A stretch of 64,000 nt of DNA from Sutcliffiella horikoshii (lineage in GTDB: Bacteria > Bacillota > Bacilli > Bacillales > Bacillaceae_I), in assembly GCF_021991925.1 (NCBI RefSeq), contig NZ_RXZI01000001.1, forward strand, positions 1,041,768 through 1,105,767, written 5' to 3'. Numbering within the stretch: position 1 is the first letter of the stretch; the number at the start of each line of letters is the position of its first letter. The notes below the pieces were generated by a model. It saw only the letters and a list, made by a program, of their open reading frames with translations. It ran no database searches and was not told where the DNA came from. Shown in pieces: positions 34,928 to 43,029 of the stretch. The translations under genes and the position numbers were made by a program.

Positions 34928-36379
34928 ATGTATACATTCATTGCAGGAATCATCTTGCTCATATTAGGATATTTCATCTACGGAAAATTCGTGGAAAGAG
35001 TTTTTGGTATTAAGGATTCTAGAAAAACGCCTGCCTATGCTAATCAGGATGGCGTCGATTATCTACCTCTAGGTAAAAACAAAAATTCCTTGATTCAACT
35101 ATTAAACATTGCCGGGGTTGGACCGATATTCGGACCTATACTTGGTGCACTTTACGGCCCGGTTGCATTTTTATGGATAGTATTGGGATGTATTTTTGCA
35201 GGAGCTGTTCACGATTACTTGACAGGAATGATATCCATCCGTAACCGCGGAGCACACTTGCCTGAATTGGCTGGAAAATTCCTTGGTAAATTCATGAAAC
35301 ACACGGTAAATGCATTTGCCATTTTACTATTGCTTTTAGTTGGAACCGTTTTCGTCACTGCTCCGGCAGGTTTGATCCATACATTGGCTGATGGAAGCAT
35401 CGCTCTAGGTGCCATCATCTTAGTCATCTTTATTTATTATATTTTTGCTACCATGTTGCCAATTGACAAGGTGATCGGTCGCTTGTATCCAATCTTCGGA
35501 GCACTATTGTTAATCAGTGCATTAGGTGTAGGGGCGTCACTTATCATTACAGGTGCACCAATCCCTGAATTAAGTTTTACAAACATGCACCCTGATAATG
35601 TACCGATATTCCCATTATTGTTCTTGACAATTTCTTGTGGAGCACTTTCAGGTTTCCATGCAACACAAACACCAATCATTTCAAGAACGACACAAAATGA
35701 AAAACAAGGCCGTCGTATATTTTACGGTATGATGATTGCAGAAGGTATCATAGCCATGATTTGGGCTGCAGCAGGCATGAGCCTATTCAATGGCTCCGCA
35801 GGCCTTAGTGAGATCTTGGCAAATGGGGGACCAGGTGCAGTTGTAAGTGAAGTATCCGTTACTATGCTTGGTGCAATTGGTGGTACCATGGCTGTCATCG
35901 GAGTCATTATCCTGCCTATCACTTCAGGAGATACTGCTTTCCGTAGTGCCCGTATGATAATTGCGGATTATTTCAATATTTCTCAAAAGAAAATCATCAG
36001 CCGTATGTGGATTGCCATCCCGCTTTTCGTTATCTCATTTGTATTAACGAATATCGATTTTGAATTACTCTGGAGATATTTCTCCTGGGCTAACCAATCC
36101 ACTGCCGTCATTGCCTTATGGGTAGGAGCGATGTATCTCTTCATTGCAAGAAAGCAATACTATATTGCCATGATCCCTGCCATATTCATGACGATGGCAA
36201 CGACCACTTATATCTTGAATGCTCCAATCGGTTTCCGATTGCCGATTGAGGCATCCTATATCGGTGCAGCTATGTTTACGATTATAATCATTGGACTATT
36301 TTATGTTAAAGCCATCTCTGCTCGCAAAACGGATTTTCAACTGGATGCTGAAGACCTTTCAGACAACAGAGCAGCATAA
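34928..36379 (+). CDS. cstA: CstA-family pyruvate/peptide transporter
   Basis: A 483-residue membrane protein with about 12-14 helices. The CstA start FGIKDSRKTPAYANQDGVDY, LQLLNIAGVGPIFGPILGA-type region (residues about 55-85), HDYLTGMISIRNRGAHLPE and GFHATQTPIISR are diagnostic. Relatives such as BtsT import pyruvate. Shorter than E. coli CstA (about 700 residues), typical for Firmicutes. AGAGGGG precedes ATG 34,928. The hairpin duplicated around element C is its terminator. Confidence 0.92.
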   Translation: MYTFIAGIILLILGYFIYGKFVERVFGIKDSRKTPAYANQDGVDYLPLGKNKNSLIQLLNIAGVGPIFGPILGALYGPVAFLWIVLGCIFAGAVHDYLTGMISIRNRGAHLPELAGKFLGKFMKHTVNAFAILLLLLVGTVFVTAPAGLIHTLADGSIALGAIILVIFIYYIFATMLPIDKVIGRLYPIFGALLLISALGVGASLIITGAPIPELSFTNMHPDNVPIFPLLFLTISCGALSGFHATQTPIISRTTQNEKQGRRIFYGMMIAEGIIAMIWAAAGMSLFNGSAGLSEILANGGPGAVVSEVSVTMLGAIGGTMAVIGVIILPITSGDTAFRSARMIIADYFNISQKKIISRMWIAIPLFVISFVLTNIDFELLWRYFSWANQSTAVIALWVGAMYLFIARKQYYIAMIPAIFMTMATTTYILNAPIGFRLPIEASYIGAAMFTIIIIGLFYVKAISARKTDFQLDAEDLSDNRAA

Positions 36380-36385
36380 AACAAA

Positions 36386-36658
36386 GATGCCTACCTCCTT
36401 TGCAGGTAGGCATCTCAGTGTGTAGACAAAGTTCAAAAATGATAAAAACCTCTATTTGATCGCAGTGGAAGGTGCGCAGACTCCCGCGGGAGGAAGGGAC
36501 AGGGAAGACCCCGCAGGGCGTAAGCCCGAGGAGGCTTCCGGACCGCCCGCAGGAAAGCGAAGCGCATGCAACGGAGGTCAACTGTTTCAACAGTTAACCT
36601 AATTAAATTATAGTTTGTCAACAGTCTGAGATGCCTACCTCCTTTGCAGGTAGGCATC
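36386..36658. mobile_element. Dispersed GC-rich element C, flanked by identical hairpins
   Basis: Body about 36,415-36,629, in the opposite orientation to elements A, B and D. Ends: TGTAGACAAAGT (left) and AGTTTGTCAACAGTCT (right). The flanking hairpins 36,386-36,414 and 36,630-36,658 are the same 29 nt (arms GATGCCTACCT and AGGTAGGCATC, same CCTTTGC loop). The core has GGAGGAAGGGACAGGGAAGA and CCCGCAGGGCG. A simple, single-core copy. Confidence 0.85.
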
Positions 36659-36720
36659 TTTGAATTGGTATAAAAAGTTTCCTTTCAGAAAAAACTATCT
36701 GTAAAGGAGGCGGATTTTTA

Positions 36721-36969
36721 ATGGCATCCCCTTATCTATGTCCAAACTGTAAAACGAACCGCTCACGTTTCAACATCATTGAACAGGTAGCAAAATCCGT
36801 TAAGTTGAATCCACAATCAGGTGAAGTGGTGGAAGAATACACATCCGGAAACATGGACCCTTTCCATATTCCATATAAAGGACCTTCACAAAAAATTCAG
36901 TGTGCTACTTGCGGACAGGTAGATGAAGAAATAACCTTCATTAGACATGCCGAATTGCAAAAAGGATAA
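36721..36969 (+). CDS. Small zinc-ribbon-like protein, unknown (82 aa)
   Basis: Two CxxC pairs (CPNC near residue 8 and CATC near residue 61) frame a charged middle with GEVVEEYTSGNMDPFHIPYK. This suggests one zinc-ribbon domain. TAAAGGAGGCGGATTTTTA precedes the ATG. No membrane segment. It has its own start and a shared bidirectional terminator, and is probably a real gene of unknown function. Confidence 0.7.
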   Translation: MASPYLCPNCKTNRSRFNIIEQVAKSVKLNPQSGEVVEEYTSGNMDPFHIPYKGPSQKIQCATCGQVDEEITFIRHAELQKG

Positions 36970-36998
36970 AAGCCCTTAAAAGAGGGCCTTTATCCTTT
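36961..36998. terminator. Bidirectional terminator between the zinc-ribbon gene and the hydrolase gene
   Basis: AAAGGATAAA..GCCCT and GAGGGC..TTTATCCTTT form a 15-bp stem with A-rich and T-rich ends. It overlaps the stop of the first gene. Confidence 0.85.
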
Positions 36999-36999
36999 T

Positions 37000-37800
37000 T
37001 CATTGTTTCATCTCTGTGAGGAATGTCTTTAGTGCGTCTATAATAGCTTGGGGTTCTTCCAGCATCCCCATGTGACCAGAATTCTCAAGGAGGACTTGTG
37101 TGACATGGTCACCTTCTGACACAAATGTTTTTTCAGGTGGAATAATCTGGTCTTCTTGACCAGCAAGGAGTAACAGAGGCTTTTTATATCCTTTAATAAA
37201 TCTTGTTTTATCTACTCTGTTTTTCATGGCTTCAAGCGCACCAATAGCTCCTTGAATTTTTGTAGAATATCCAATGGTCTTAGTAAATTCCACTTCTCCC
37301 TTGAAGGGATGGATGTTTTGAGGAGCAAACAGCTTTTTGACTAATTCATCAATAAATCCTTCCATTCCATTCTGCTGGATGTTTTCCATCGCCTTATCCC
37401 TTCCTTTTCTCCCTTCCTCTGAGTCGGGATAAGAAGTGGAATGGATAAGCCCGATCCCTTCTAAAAGATGGTCATATCGTTCTGCAAAGGAAAGAGCAAT
37501 ATAACCACCTAAAGAATGACCGATGATGGTTGCCCGTTCGATCTCTAAGCTATCTAATAAAAGTTTTACATCCTCAGCCATATCATCTATGGTAAAAGAT
37601 TCTTCCGAGATTGCTGATTGACCATGACCTCTTAAATCAATGGCAATAACTCGATAATAGGAGGTTAATCCATCCATCACATACTTCCAATATGAATGAG
37701 ATCCGCAGAACCCATGCAGAAGAACGACCGTTTGGCCCACTCCTTTATCTTCATAAAACAAAGACACATCACTTTTTATGGTGCTTTCAAACTCTGCCAT
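37000..37800 (-). CDS. Alpha/beta hydrolase
   Basis: A 266-residue hydrolase of the MenH/haloperoxidase-like type. VVLLHGFCGSHSYW forms the oxyanion loop, the nucleophile Ser is in IIGHSLGGYIAL (about residue 98), the acid in GQEDQIIPP and the His in NSGHMGMLEEP. Substrate unknown. ATG 37,800 follows GAGAGGTGAGAAAA. Monocistronic. Confidence 0.85.
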   Translation of the reverse strand: MAEFESTIKSDVSLFYEDKGVGQTVVLLHGFCGSHSYWKYVMDGLTSYYRVIAIDLRGHGQSAISEESFTIDDMAEDVKLLLDSLEIERATIIGHSLGGYIALSFAERYDHLLEGIGLIHSTSYPDSEEGRKGRDKAMENIQQNGMEGFIDELVKKLFAPQNIHPFKGEVEFTKTIGYSTKIQGAIGALEAMKNRVDKTRFIKGYKKPLLLLAGQEDQIIPPEKTFVSEGDHVTQVLLENSGHMGMLEEPQAIIDALKTFLTEMKQ

Positions 37801-37950
37801 TTTTCTCACCTCTCTTTTCCTATTCTCCCCTTAACGTACCACTGACTCATTCATCCTAAACTAGTTGTCACGATATTTAAGAGGAATGTTAATAATCGAT
37901 TTTTCTTTGCATATCCATGTAGCAATAGAAGTTATTGGAGGTGTGGGTAC

Positions 37951-38688
37951 ATGTCTAATGAAGAACATTATTACCGTGCAGCTCAATACCAGCTACTTGC
38001 TGACTATTTCAAATATCTCGATCCGGAAAAACATATCCACTTTTATAAGATGCATTATATCCATCTTCACAAATGGTTACACAATGAACCGAATTTAAAA
38101 GCGGAAAAAAGAACTACAGAATCTTATGCTAAGATAAGATTTATACATGCCTCACCCGAGGCACCCTCTTTAGATGTCTATATAGATAATGAGGTTGTTT
38201 CGCGAGATCTTCGTTATAAAAATAGCAGTGTTTATGTAGATACGAAGCAGCTAGACATTCAAATTTCCGCGTATTCGAGCGGTTCAACTGAATCTCCTCT
38301 TATTACTGGTGTGATTCAGGTAAAACCAGACATCAGTTACACCTTAGCAATAGCTGGCTCAGTGGATAATCTTCAATTGATAATGATAGAAGATGACCCT
38401 TCTGTTCCCCAAAGCGAAGCAAAAATGCGTTTCTGGCACTTGTCTCCAAGCGCTCCTGCTGTAGATATCGCAGTAAAAAAAGGCGATGTAGTATTCTCTG
38501 ACATCTCCTTTACAGAACTTTCAGAGTATCTGGGCCTCACTCCGATGACCGTTGACTTGGAAGTTAGAATTGCAGGGACAAAAGAAGTCGTCTTACCACT
38601 TAATCGTGTCAGCTTAAAACCGGACCTTGCTTATACAATCATTGCAATTGGAAGCAATGGCATAGAAACAATTTTTTTGGTTCCTTAA
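37951..38688 (+). CDS. DUF4397 domain protein
   Basis: A 245-residue protein without a signal peptide. A helical, His/Tyr-rich N-terminus (about 1-55) is followed by two beta-sandwich repeats, each opening with a similar pattern: IRFIHASPEAPSLDVYI (about 67) and MRFWHLSPSAPAVDIAV (about 155). That is the DUF4397 hallmark. Role unknown; possibly a surface or coat protein in spore formers. ATTGGAGGTGTGGGTAC precedes the ATG. Confidence 0.82.
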   Translation: MSNEEHYYRAAQYQLLADYFKYLDPEKHIHFYKMHYIHLHKWLHNEPNLKAEKRTTESYAKIRFIHASPEAPSLDVYIDNEVVSRDLRYKNSSVYVDTKQLDIQISAYSSGSTESPLITGVIQVKPDISYTLAIAGSVDNLQLIMIEDDPSVPQSEAKMRFWHLSPSAPAVDIAVKKGDVVFSDISFTELSEYLGLTPMTVDLEVRIAGTKEVVLPLNRVSLKPDLAYTIIAIGSNGIETIFLVP

Positions 38689-38703
38689 ACGAAAACATAC
38701 AAA

Positions 38704-38730
38704 ATGCTCAATCAGACAATGATTGAGCAT
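38704..38730. terminator. Terminator between the DUF4397 gene and the yjcZ-type pair
   Basis: ATGCTCAATC and GATTGAGCAT form a perfect 10-bp stem; the minus strand continues TTTTGT. Confidence 0.75.
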
Positions 38731-38749
38731 CCCATTCTATTCTATTCTA

Positions 38750-38878
38750 TTAGCACCAAGCAGCACCAACGATGATTAGAAGAATAAACAATACTACGAT
38801 TAACACGAAAGAGCTTCCGTAACCACCTGGGTATCCTGCTCCTGCTACTTGACCGTAACCGCAACCACACCAACTCAT
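38750..38878 (-). CDS. YjcZ family small sporulation membrane protein (42 aa)
   Basis: Gly/Cys-rich start MSWCGCGYGQVAGAGYPGGY then the invariant helix FVLIVVLFILLIIVGAAWC. AGGAGGTGACAGCT precedes the ATG. It follows a shorter relative (38,922-39,014) after 43 nt on the same strand, probably from a shared transcript. Confidence 0.85.
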   Translation of the reverse strand: MSWCGCGYGQVAGAGYPGGYGSSFVLIVVLFILLIIVGAAWC

Positions 38879-38921
38879 AGCTGTCACCTCCTCTACAAGG
38901 GTATATATCTCACCTTAGTAA

Positions 38922-39014
38922 TTAGTAGTGAAGTACCCCAGCACCAACAATCACCAGTAAAATAAACAGAACAACTATTAACGCGAATCCTGATCCATAA
39001 CCAGAACCACTCAT
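38922..39014 (-). CDS. YjcZ-type microprotein (30 aa)
   Basis: Sequence MSGSGYGSGFALIVVLFILL followed by VIVGAGVLHY: a minimal YjcZ form with only a short Gly/Ser start before the membrane helix. GGGGGAGGTGTAGAGC precedes the ATG. Probably a tandem duplicate of the next gene that lost the Cys-rich segment. The palindrome AATACATTATGTATT lies about 25 nt upstream of the start. Confidence 0.75.
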   Translation of the reverse strand: MSGSGYGSGFALIVVLFILLVIVGAGVLHY

Positions 39015-39138
39015 GCTCTACACCTCCCCCTCTTTCCTAATACATAATGTATTCACACAGGGGCCATTGGTAAAGGCATATGCCCAGTTCCTAAAAATTT
39101 GGGTATATATTTTATGACATCACTGTCTCGATCTCTGC

Positions 39139-39186
39139 AAAAAAAAAGGCGGTTCACACGATCAACTTTGACCATGGAACAGCCTT
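39139..39186 (-). terminator. Terminator of ypmR-ypmS
   Basis: AAGGCTGTTC and GAACCGCCTT (one mismatch) close a large loop, followed by nine T on the minus strand. Confidence 0.65.
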
Positions 39187-39195
39187 CTTCGCTGG

Positions 39196-39783
39196 TTAGT
39201 CCTCGACAGGAACCAACAACCTGAATCTTATATCATTGTTTTCCACATCAAATTTAGTGAATTCTACCTTTGTATCACTTTGAAGCTCCAATTCCTGCAG
39301 AGCTACATAGATGCTTTGTTCATTCGGGATGATTTTAACCCAAGATGGCAAAGGATAGTTATCTGCAACATACTTAAGTACCATGGAAACTGGCACTTGC
39401 AACCTTCCAATGGACATGGAATCCTGTTTTAGCGCTACATCCCCATTTTCCTGGACTTCCGGTATGAAAGTCATCGTCAGAGGAATGTCCCTTTCAAATA
39501 CCTTCATTTCCCCGCGTAGTTCTACACGATCAGTCAATCTCACTTCATAATTCAATGGTCTTCTTGTTTCTTTTTCTAGATAATAACGAATAAGTTCATT
39601 TAAGTCATCTTTGTCTGATTGGATGTTAAAGGCAACCCTTTTACGGTCATCGCCATCGCCATTAAGTTTGAAATTTGTGTGCTTAGGCAAAAAAACCATT
39701 AAAATGGCAGCTCCAGCTATCAAGATATTTAAAATAAGCAAGCTTATAAAAGCTGTTTTCCAATTGATTACTTTTTTCACCAT
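39196..39783 (-). CDS. ypmS: YpmS family protein (DUF2140)
   Basis: A 195-residue protein anchored by one N-terminal helix (AFISLLILNILIAGAAILMVF) with a beta-rich outer domain containing ELRGEMKVFERDIPLTMTF and a C-terminal FDVENNDIRFRLLVP. GGAGAGGATC precedes ATG 39,783. It follows ypmR by 11 nt, the same pair as in B. subtilis. Role unknown, outer membrane face. Confidence 0.88.
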   Translation of the reverse strand: MVKKVINWKTAFISLLILNILIAGAAILMVFLPKHTNFKLNGDGDDRKRVAFNIQSDKDDLNELIRYYLEKETRRPLNYEVRLTDRVELRGEMKVFERDIPLTMTFIPEVQENGDVALKQDSMSIGRLQVPVSMVLKYVADNYPLPSWVKIIPNEQSIYVALQELELQSDTKVEFTKFDVENNDIRFRLLVPVED

Positions 39784-39794
39784 GATCCTCTCCA

Positions 39795-40700
39795 CTATTC
39801 TTCTTCTAACATTTCATCTGCCGTACTTTCTTCATTAAAACGTTTTATTTCTTCGATAATATTATTTCCTATTAATTGATACCCTTTTTCATTAGGATGA
39901 AACTGATCATCGTCCAGCAGATTCTCTTTTGGATCAATGAATATATCTTGGATCGGTACATATGCGGTGTTCGGATATTCATCTAAAACCGAAATTGTGG
40001 TGGCATTCCAGTTGGTAACGACCTCATTCATCTCCTCTATCTCTTGAAAGAATTGGTAAAAGGGATTGAACAGTCCCACAAGGTATATCCTACTGCTTTC
40101 ATTGTGCTTTCTAATCTCACCTAGAACACTGTCAAGCCTCTCCGCGTAAAGTTTCTGTTCTTTATCAAAAAGGGAAAAGTTCAAGTCCAGGAAGTTTTCT
40201 CTTATGACCTTCATCAGGTCATTTCCGCCAACAGTCATAAAGATTACATCAGCCTCTGCCAATGCCTCCTGGACTTCAGGATCCTCCAATCTTTTTAACA
40301 GGTGATTGGTACGGTTCCCTCTTACTCCGAGATTGGTGACACTAGCATTATCAATATAAGGTTTGTTCTCATAAAATTCCTGCACGCTTGATGTAAAGCC
40401 TCCATTTTCGGACTTGTCGCCTACCCCTTGGGTCAGGGAGTCGCCGAAGAACACCAACTTGAAGGAACGATCAAAAAATTCCTCCGTTACCTCTTCTTTT
40501 TCTTCAATGTTTATGATTTTATTCTGATTTTCAGTAGTTTCCTCTTTTTTAAAAAAATCTCTAAAAAGCGGTTTTTCGTTTTGACTCTCTCTGCGTTCTT
40601 TCGCTTTTTCCAGCACGTAACTGGATGAATTTTCTGAAGAGCAACTAACCATACTAATTACCAGGAAGCCCAATAGGGCAATTTTCCAGAATTTATTCAT
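39795..40700 (-). CDS. ypmR: GDSL/SGNH-family lipoprotein YpmR
   Basis: A 301-residue lipoprotein (VISMVSCSSE lipobox-like) with a charged linker (about 25-75) and an SGNH hydrolase domain. Block I FFGDSLTQGVG has the Ser nucleophile, block II GVRGNRTNHLL, block III TVGGNDLM, and block V DDQFHPNEKGYQLI the Asp/His pair. Likely an extracellular esterase or acetyl hydrolase. AAGGAGAATGTATA precedes the ATG. Operon with ypmS. Confidence 0.9.
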   Translation of the reverse strand: MNKFWKIALLGFLVISMVSCSSENSSSYVLEKAKERRESQNEKPLFRDFFKKEETTENQNKIINIEEKEEVTEEFFDRSFKLVFFGDSLTQGVGDKSENGGFTSSVQEFYENKPYIDNASVTNLGVRGNRTNHLLKRLEDPEVQEALAEADVIFMTVGGNDLMKVIRENFLDLNFSLFDKEQKLYAERLDSVLGEIRKHNESSRIYLVGLFNPFYQFFQEIEEMNEVVTNWNATTISVLDEYPNTAYVPIQDIFIDPKENLLDDDQFHPNEKGYQLIGNNIIEEIKRFNEESTADEMLEEE

Positions 40701-40842
40701 TATACATTCTCCTTATTTGTTAAGGATGCAATTGTAGTTCTTTAGAATGAAGACAGTATATTTTTTATAACATACTCCAGTATATTTTTCAAAACCTTAA
40801 GGTTACTTGCTAAAATTGGAATATGTAAAAGGAGCAGAAACA

Positions 40843-40995
40843 ATGGAGAAACAGAGAAATGAAAAAGAAATTCTAGCCTGCAACGAGGAGATTTCCAGAG
40901 AACTATTTTCTAAGGAACTCCATGTTATTGTTACAGATGGCCTGCATGCCAGCCGCGATACGGGTAAGGAAATGAAACAACCGGATCACTCTTGA
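40843..40995 (+). CDS. Small soluble protein, unknown (50 aa)
   Basis: ATG 40,843 follows AAAGGAGCAGAAACA. The product is highly charged (MEKQRNEKEILACNEEISRE...) with no membrane segment. It sits on the plus strand between the minus-strand genes ypmQ and ypmR, and its last codons form the left arm of a perfect 17-bp hairpin. Function unknown. Confidence 0.6.
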   Translation: MEKQRNEKEILACNEEISRELFSKELHVIVTDGLHASRDTGKEMKQPDHS

Positions 40996-41016
40996 AAAAT
41001 CAAGAGTGATCCGGTT
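40979..41016. terminator. Bidirectional terminator between the 50-aa gene and the Sco gene
   Basis: A perfect 17-bp stem (AACCGGATCACTCTTGA and its complement) with a 4-nt A loop. It overlaps the stop codon of the small gene and touches that of the Sco gene. Confidence 0.8.
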
Positions 41017-41601
41017 CTATTGTTGTTGTTGAAGGATTTCAATATGTTCTAGTATTTCTTCATAAGGGACATCAAGTCCATTGTAATTTTTTATGATAGT
41101 TCCTTCTTGATCGATTAAATAGAAACTAGTTCCGTGGACAACTTCCCCACCGTTTTTCGGTTTAGCGATGATTGTTTTGAAGTTCTCTTGGCCAAACTTT
41201 TCTATCTCTTTTTGGGAATAACCTGTAAGGAAGTCCCAATTCGTGAAATCTGCTTGAAAGTTCTCGCCAAACTCTTTGAGCACTTCCGGATTATCAACTT
41301 CTGGGTCGACCGAGAAGGACAAAAATTGAACATTCAGTTTTTCTTCTTCGGCCATCCGTTGTAGCCTTGCCATATTGGCAGTCATGGGAGAACAAACAGT
41401 GGTGCAATTTGTAAAAATGAGATTGGCTACTGTTATCTCACCCTTCAAGTCCTCCAAACCAACCTGTTCATTTTCTTGGTTGATGAATTGAAAGTCAGCC
41501 AGTTCCCAGTTTGTTGTATCTGGTATTTCCGAATTGCCACCGCATGCTGCAAGTATTACAGCGCAAAGACCGATTAATACTATTTTACAATTGTTCAGCA
41601 A
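41017..41601 (-). CDS. ypmQ: SCO1/SenC-family copper chaperone lipoprotein (YpmQ)
   Basis: A 194-residue lipoprotein that helps insert copper into the CuA centre of cytochrome c oxidase outside the membrane. The copper/redox motif is NCTTVC (CxxxC) and the distal His is in HGTSFYLID. The start is read as TTG 41,601: AAGGTGA stands 5 nt before it and it gives a normal 20-residue signal peptide ending ILAAC. Longer reading from 41,643 has no binding site. Near ypmR-ypmS as in B. subtilis. Confidence 0.88.
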   Translation of the reverse strand: MLNNCKIVLIGLCAVILAACGGNSEIPDTTNWELADFQFINQENEQVGLEDLKGEITVANLIFTNCTTVCSPMTANMARLQRMAEEEKLNVQFLSFSVDPEVDNPEVLKEFGENFQADFTNWDFLTGYSQKEIEKFGQENFKTIIAKPKNGGEVVHGTSFYLIDQEGTIIKNYNGLDVPYEEILEHIEILQQQQ

Positions 41602-41734
41602 GAGCTTCACCTTATTCCATCTAATTTTTTTTCCATTTTCCAATCAAATCGTATCACTTCTGATACTAAGTTGAAAGTAACTCCGGCAGAAATTCATAAA
41701 ATAAACACATTTTATATGTAGAAGGGAACAGGTT

Positions 41735-43006
41735 ATGCAACCAGAGTCTGAGTCAATCAAGATTATCTCCCTCACATCTACCTCTTTCATCCTTGTATTA
41801 GGAAACTCCATGCTTATTCCCGTGCTACCTGAAATACGCCACGATCTCCAACTAACCCAAGTACAGGCGAGTTTCATCTTATCCATTTTCTCTATTGCAG
41901 GGGCCATCACCATCCCACTCATAGGATACCTGTCCGATAGATTTTCAAGGAAAGATGTTATTATAACCTCGCTTATGCTTTATGGAATAGGAGGGTTAAT
42001 ATCTGGGGTTGCTTCCATTGTAGGATCGGATTATGCATTCGAAGGAATTATGGTGGGTAGGGTCCTTCAAGGGGTCGGATCTGCAGGAACAGCTCCGATT
42101 GCAATGGCAATCGTGGCAGATTTGTTTTCAGGTAAGAAACAGTTGAAGGTTCTAAGTCTCATGGAGACAACCAATAGCCTGGGGAAAGTCGTTTCGCCAC
42201 TGATTGGGGCATTTATCGCCTTAATAATGTGGCATTATGTATTCTTCGCATTTCCGGTTGCATGCGGCATTTTATTAGTTCTGTTCTATAAATTTGTGGA
42301 AAAAGGAGAGCGCCCTCCTGAACAAGTGAACTTTAAAAGTTATGTTAGACATCTTTCAGAAGTTCTGAGGAAGAATAAATTTAATTTATTTACAAGCTAC
42401 AGTGCTGGAGCCCTTTGCCTTTTTCTTCTTTTCGGTCTTTTGTTCTATTCTTCTGATATGTTAGAAAACAGATTTGAGACCCATGGTTTCCTGAATGGTC
42501 TCCTCTTATCGTTTCCACTTTTGTTCTTGACGATTGCTTCCTTCCTAACCGGTACCGCCATCAGCAAATTTGTTGACTATATAAATGCAATAATAATCAT
42601 AAATTTCCTTTTACTTGCGGGCTTCCTTCTTGGGTTGTTATTCTTTAGCAATCTATGGTGGGATATCATAATAATATCCCTTATCAGTACATCTATAGGA
42701 ATCATACTTCCCTGTATGAATGCCATCATCACCAATTCCGGCGAAAAAAAGGCGAGGGGCTTTGTAACTGCCCTTTATGGATCAGTCAGATTTGTTGGGA
42801 TTGCTTTAGGCCCTATCGTATTTGGATATTTCATGGATTTTTCTGTACCCACCATTTTTGGATTATCTTCCGGACTTTGTTTCATACAAGCCATTCTATG
42901 CTTTTTCTTTTTACACAAAGGTCAGAGAAATATTTCTGCAACTTTCATTTTCAACTGGCTTTCCATGTTAAAATACCCTATTCAAAGAAAAAAGCAAAGA
43001 GGCTGA
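41735..43006 (+). CDS. MFS drug-type efflux transporter (DHA1)
   Basis: A 423-residue, 12-helix transporter. Motif A GYLSDRFSRKDV lies in loop 2-3 (about residue 68), GRVLQGVGSAGTAPIA in TM4 (arginine motif B), and KVVSPLIGAFI resembles the drug-antiporter motif C. It ends in a basic tail. Substrate unknown; export of a drug or metabolite is likely. AGAAGGGAACAGGTT precedes the ATG. Divergent from the Sco gene. Confidence 0.88.
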   Translation: MQPESESIKIISLTSTSFILVLGNSMLIPVLPEIRHDLQLTQVQASFILSIFSIAGAITIPLIGYLSDRFSRKDVIITSLMLYGIGGLISGVASIVGSDYAFEGIMVGRVLQGVGSAGTAPIAMAIVADLFSGKKQLKVLSLMETTNSLGKVVSPLIGAFIALIMWHYVFFAFPVACGILLVLFYKFVEKGERPPEQVNFKSYVRHLSEVLRKNKFNLFTSYSAGALCLFLLFGLLFYSSDMLENRFETHGFLNGLLLSFPLLFLTIASFLTGTAISKFVDYINAIIIINFLLLAGFLLGLLFFSNLWWDIIIISLISTSIGIILPCMNAIITNSGEKKARGFVTALYGSVRFVGIALGPIVFGYFMDFSVPTIFGLSSGLCFIQAILCFFFLHKGQRNISATFIFNWLSMLKYPIQRKKQRG

Positions 43007-43027
43007 CTTTATATGTCAGCCCCTTTG
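42995..43027. terminator. Terminator between the MFS gene and the VWA operon
   Basis: CAAAGAGGCTGAC and GTCAGCCCCTTTG form a 13-bp stem with one mismatch between two convergent genes. Confidence 0.8.
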
Positions 43028-43029
43028 TC

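Noticed and set aside
36306..36657. Two minus-strand open frames across element C
   Set aside because: Repeat-derived; they cross the duplicated terminator hairpins.
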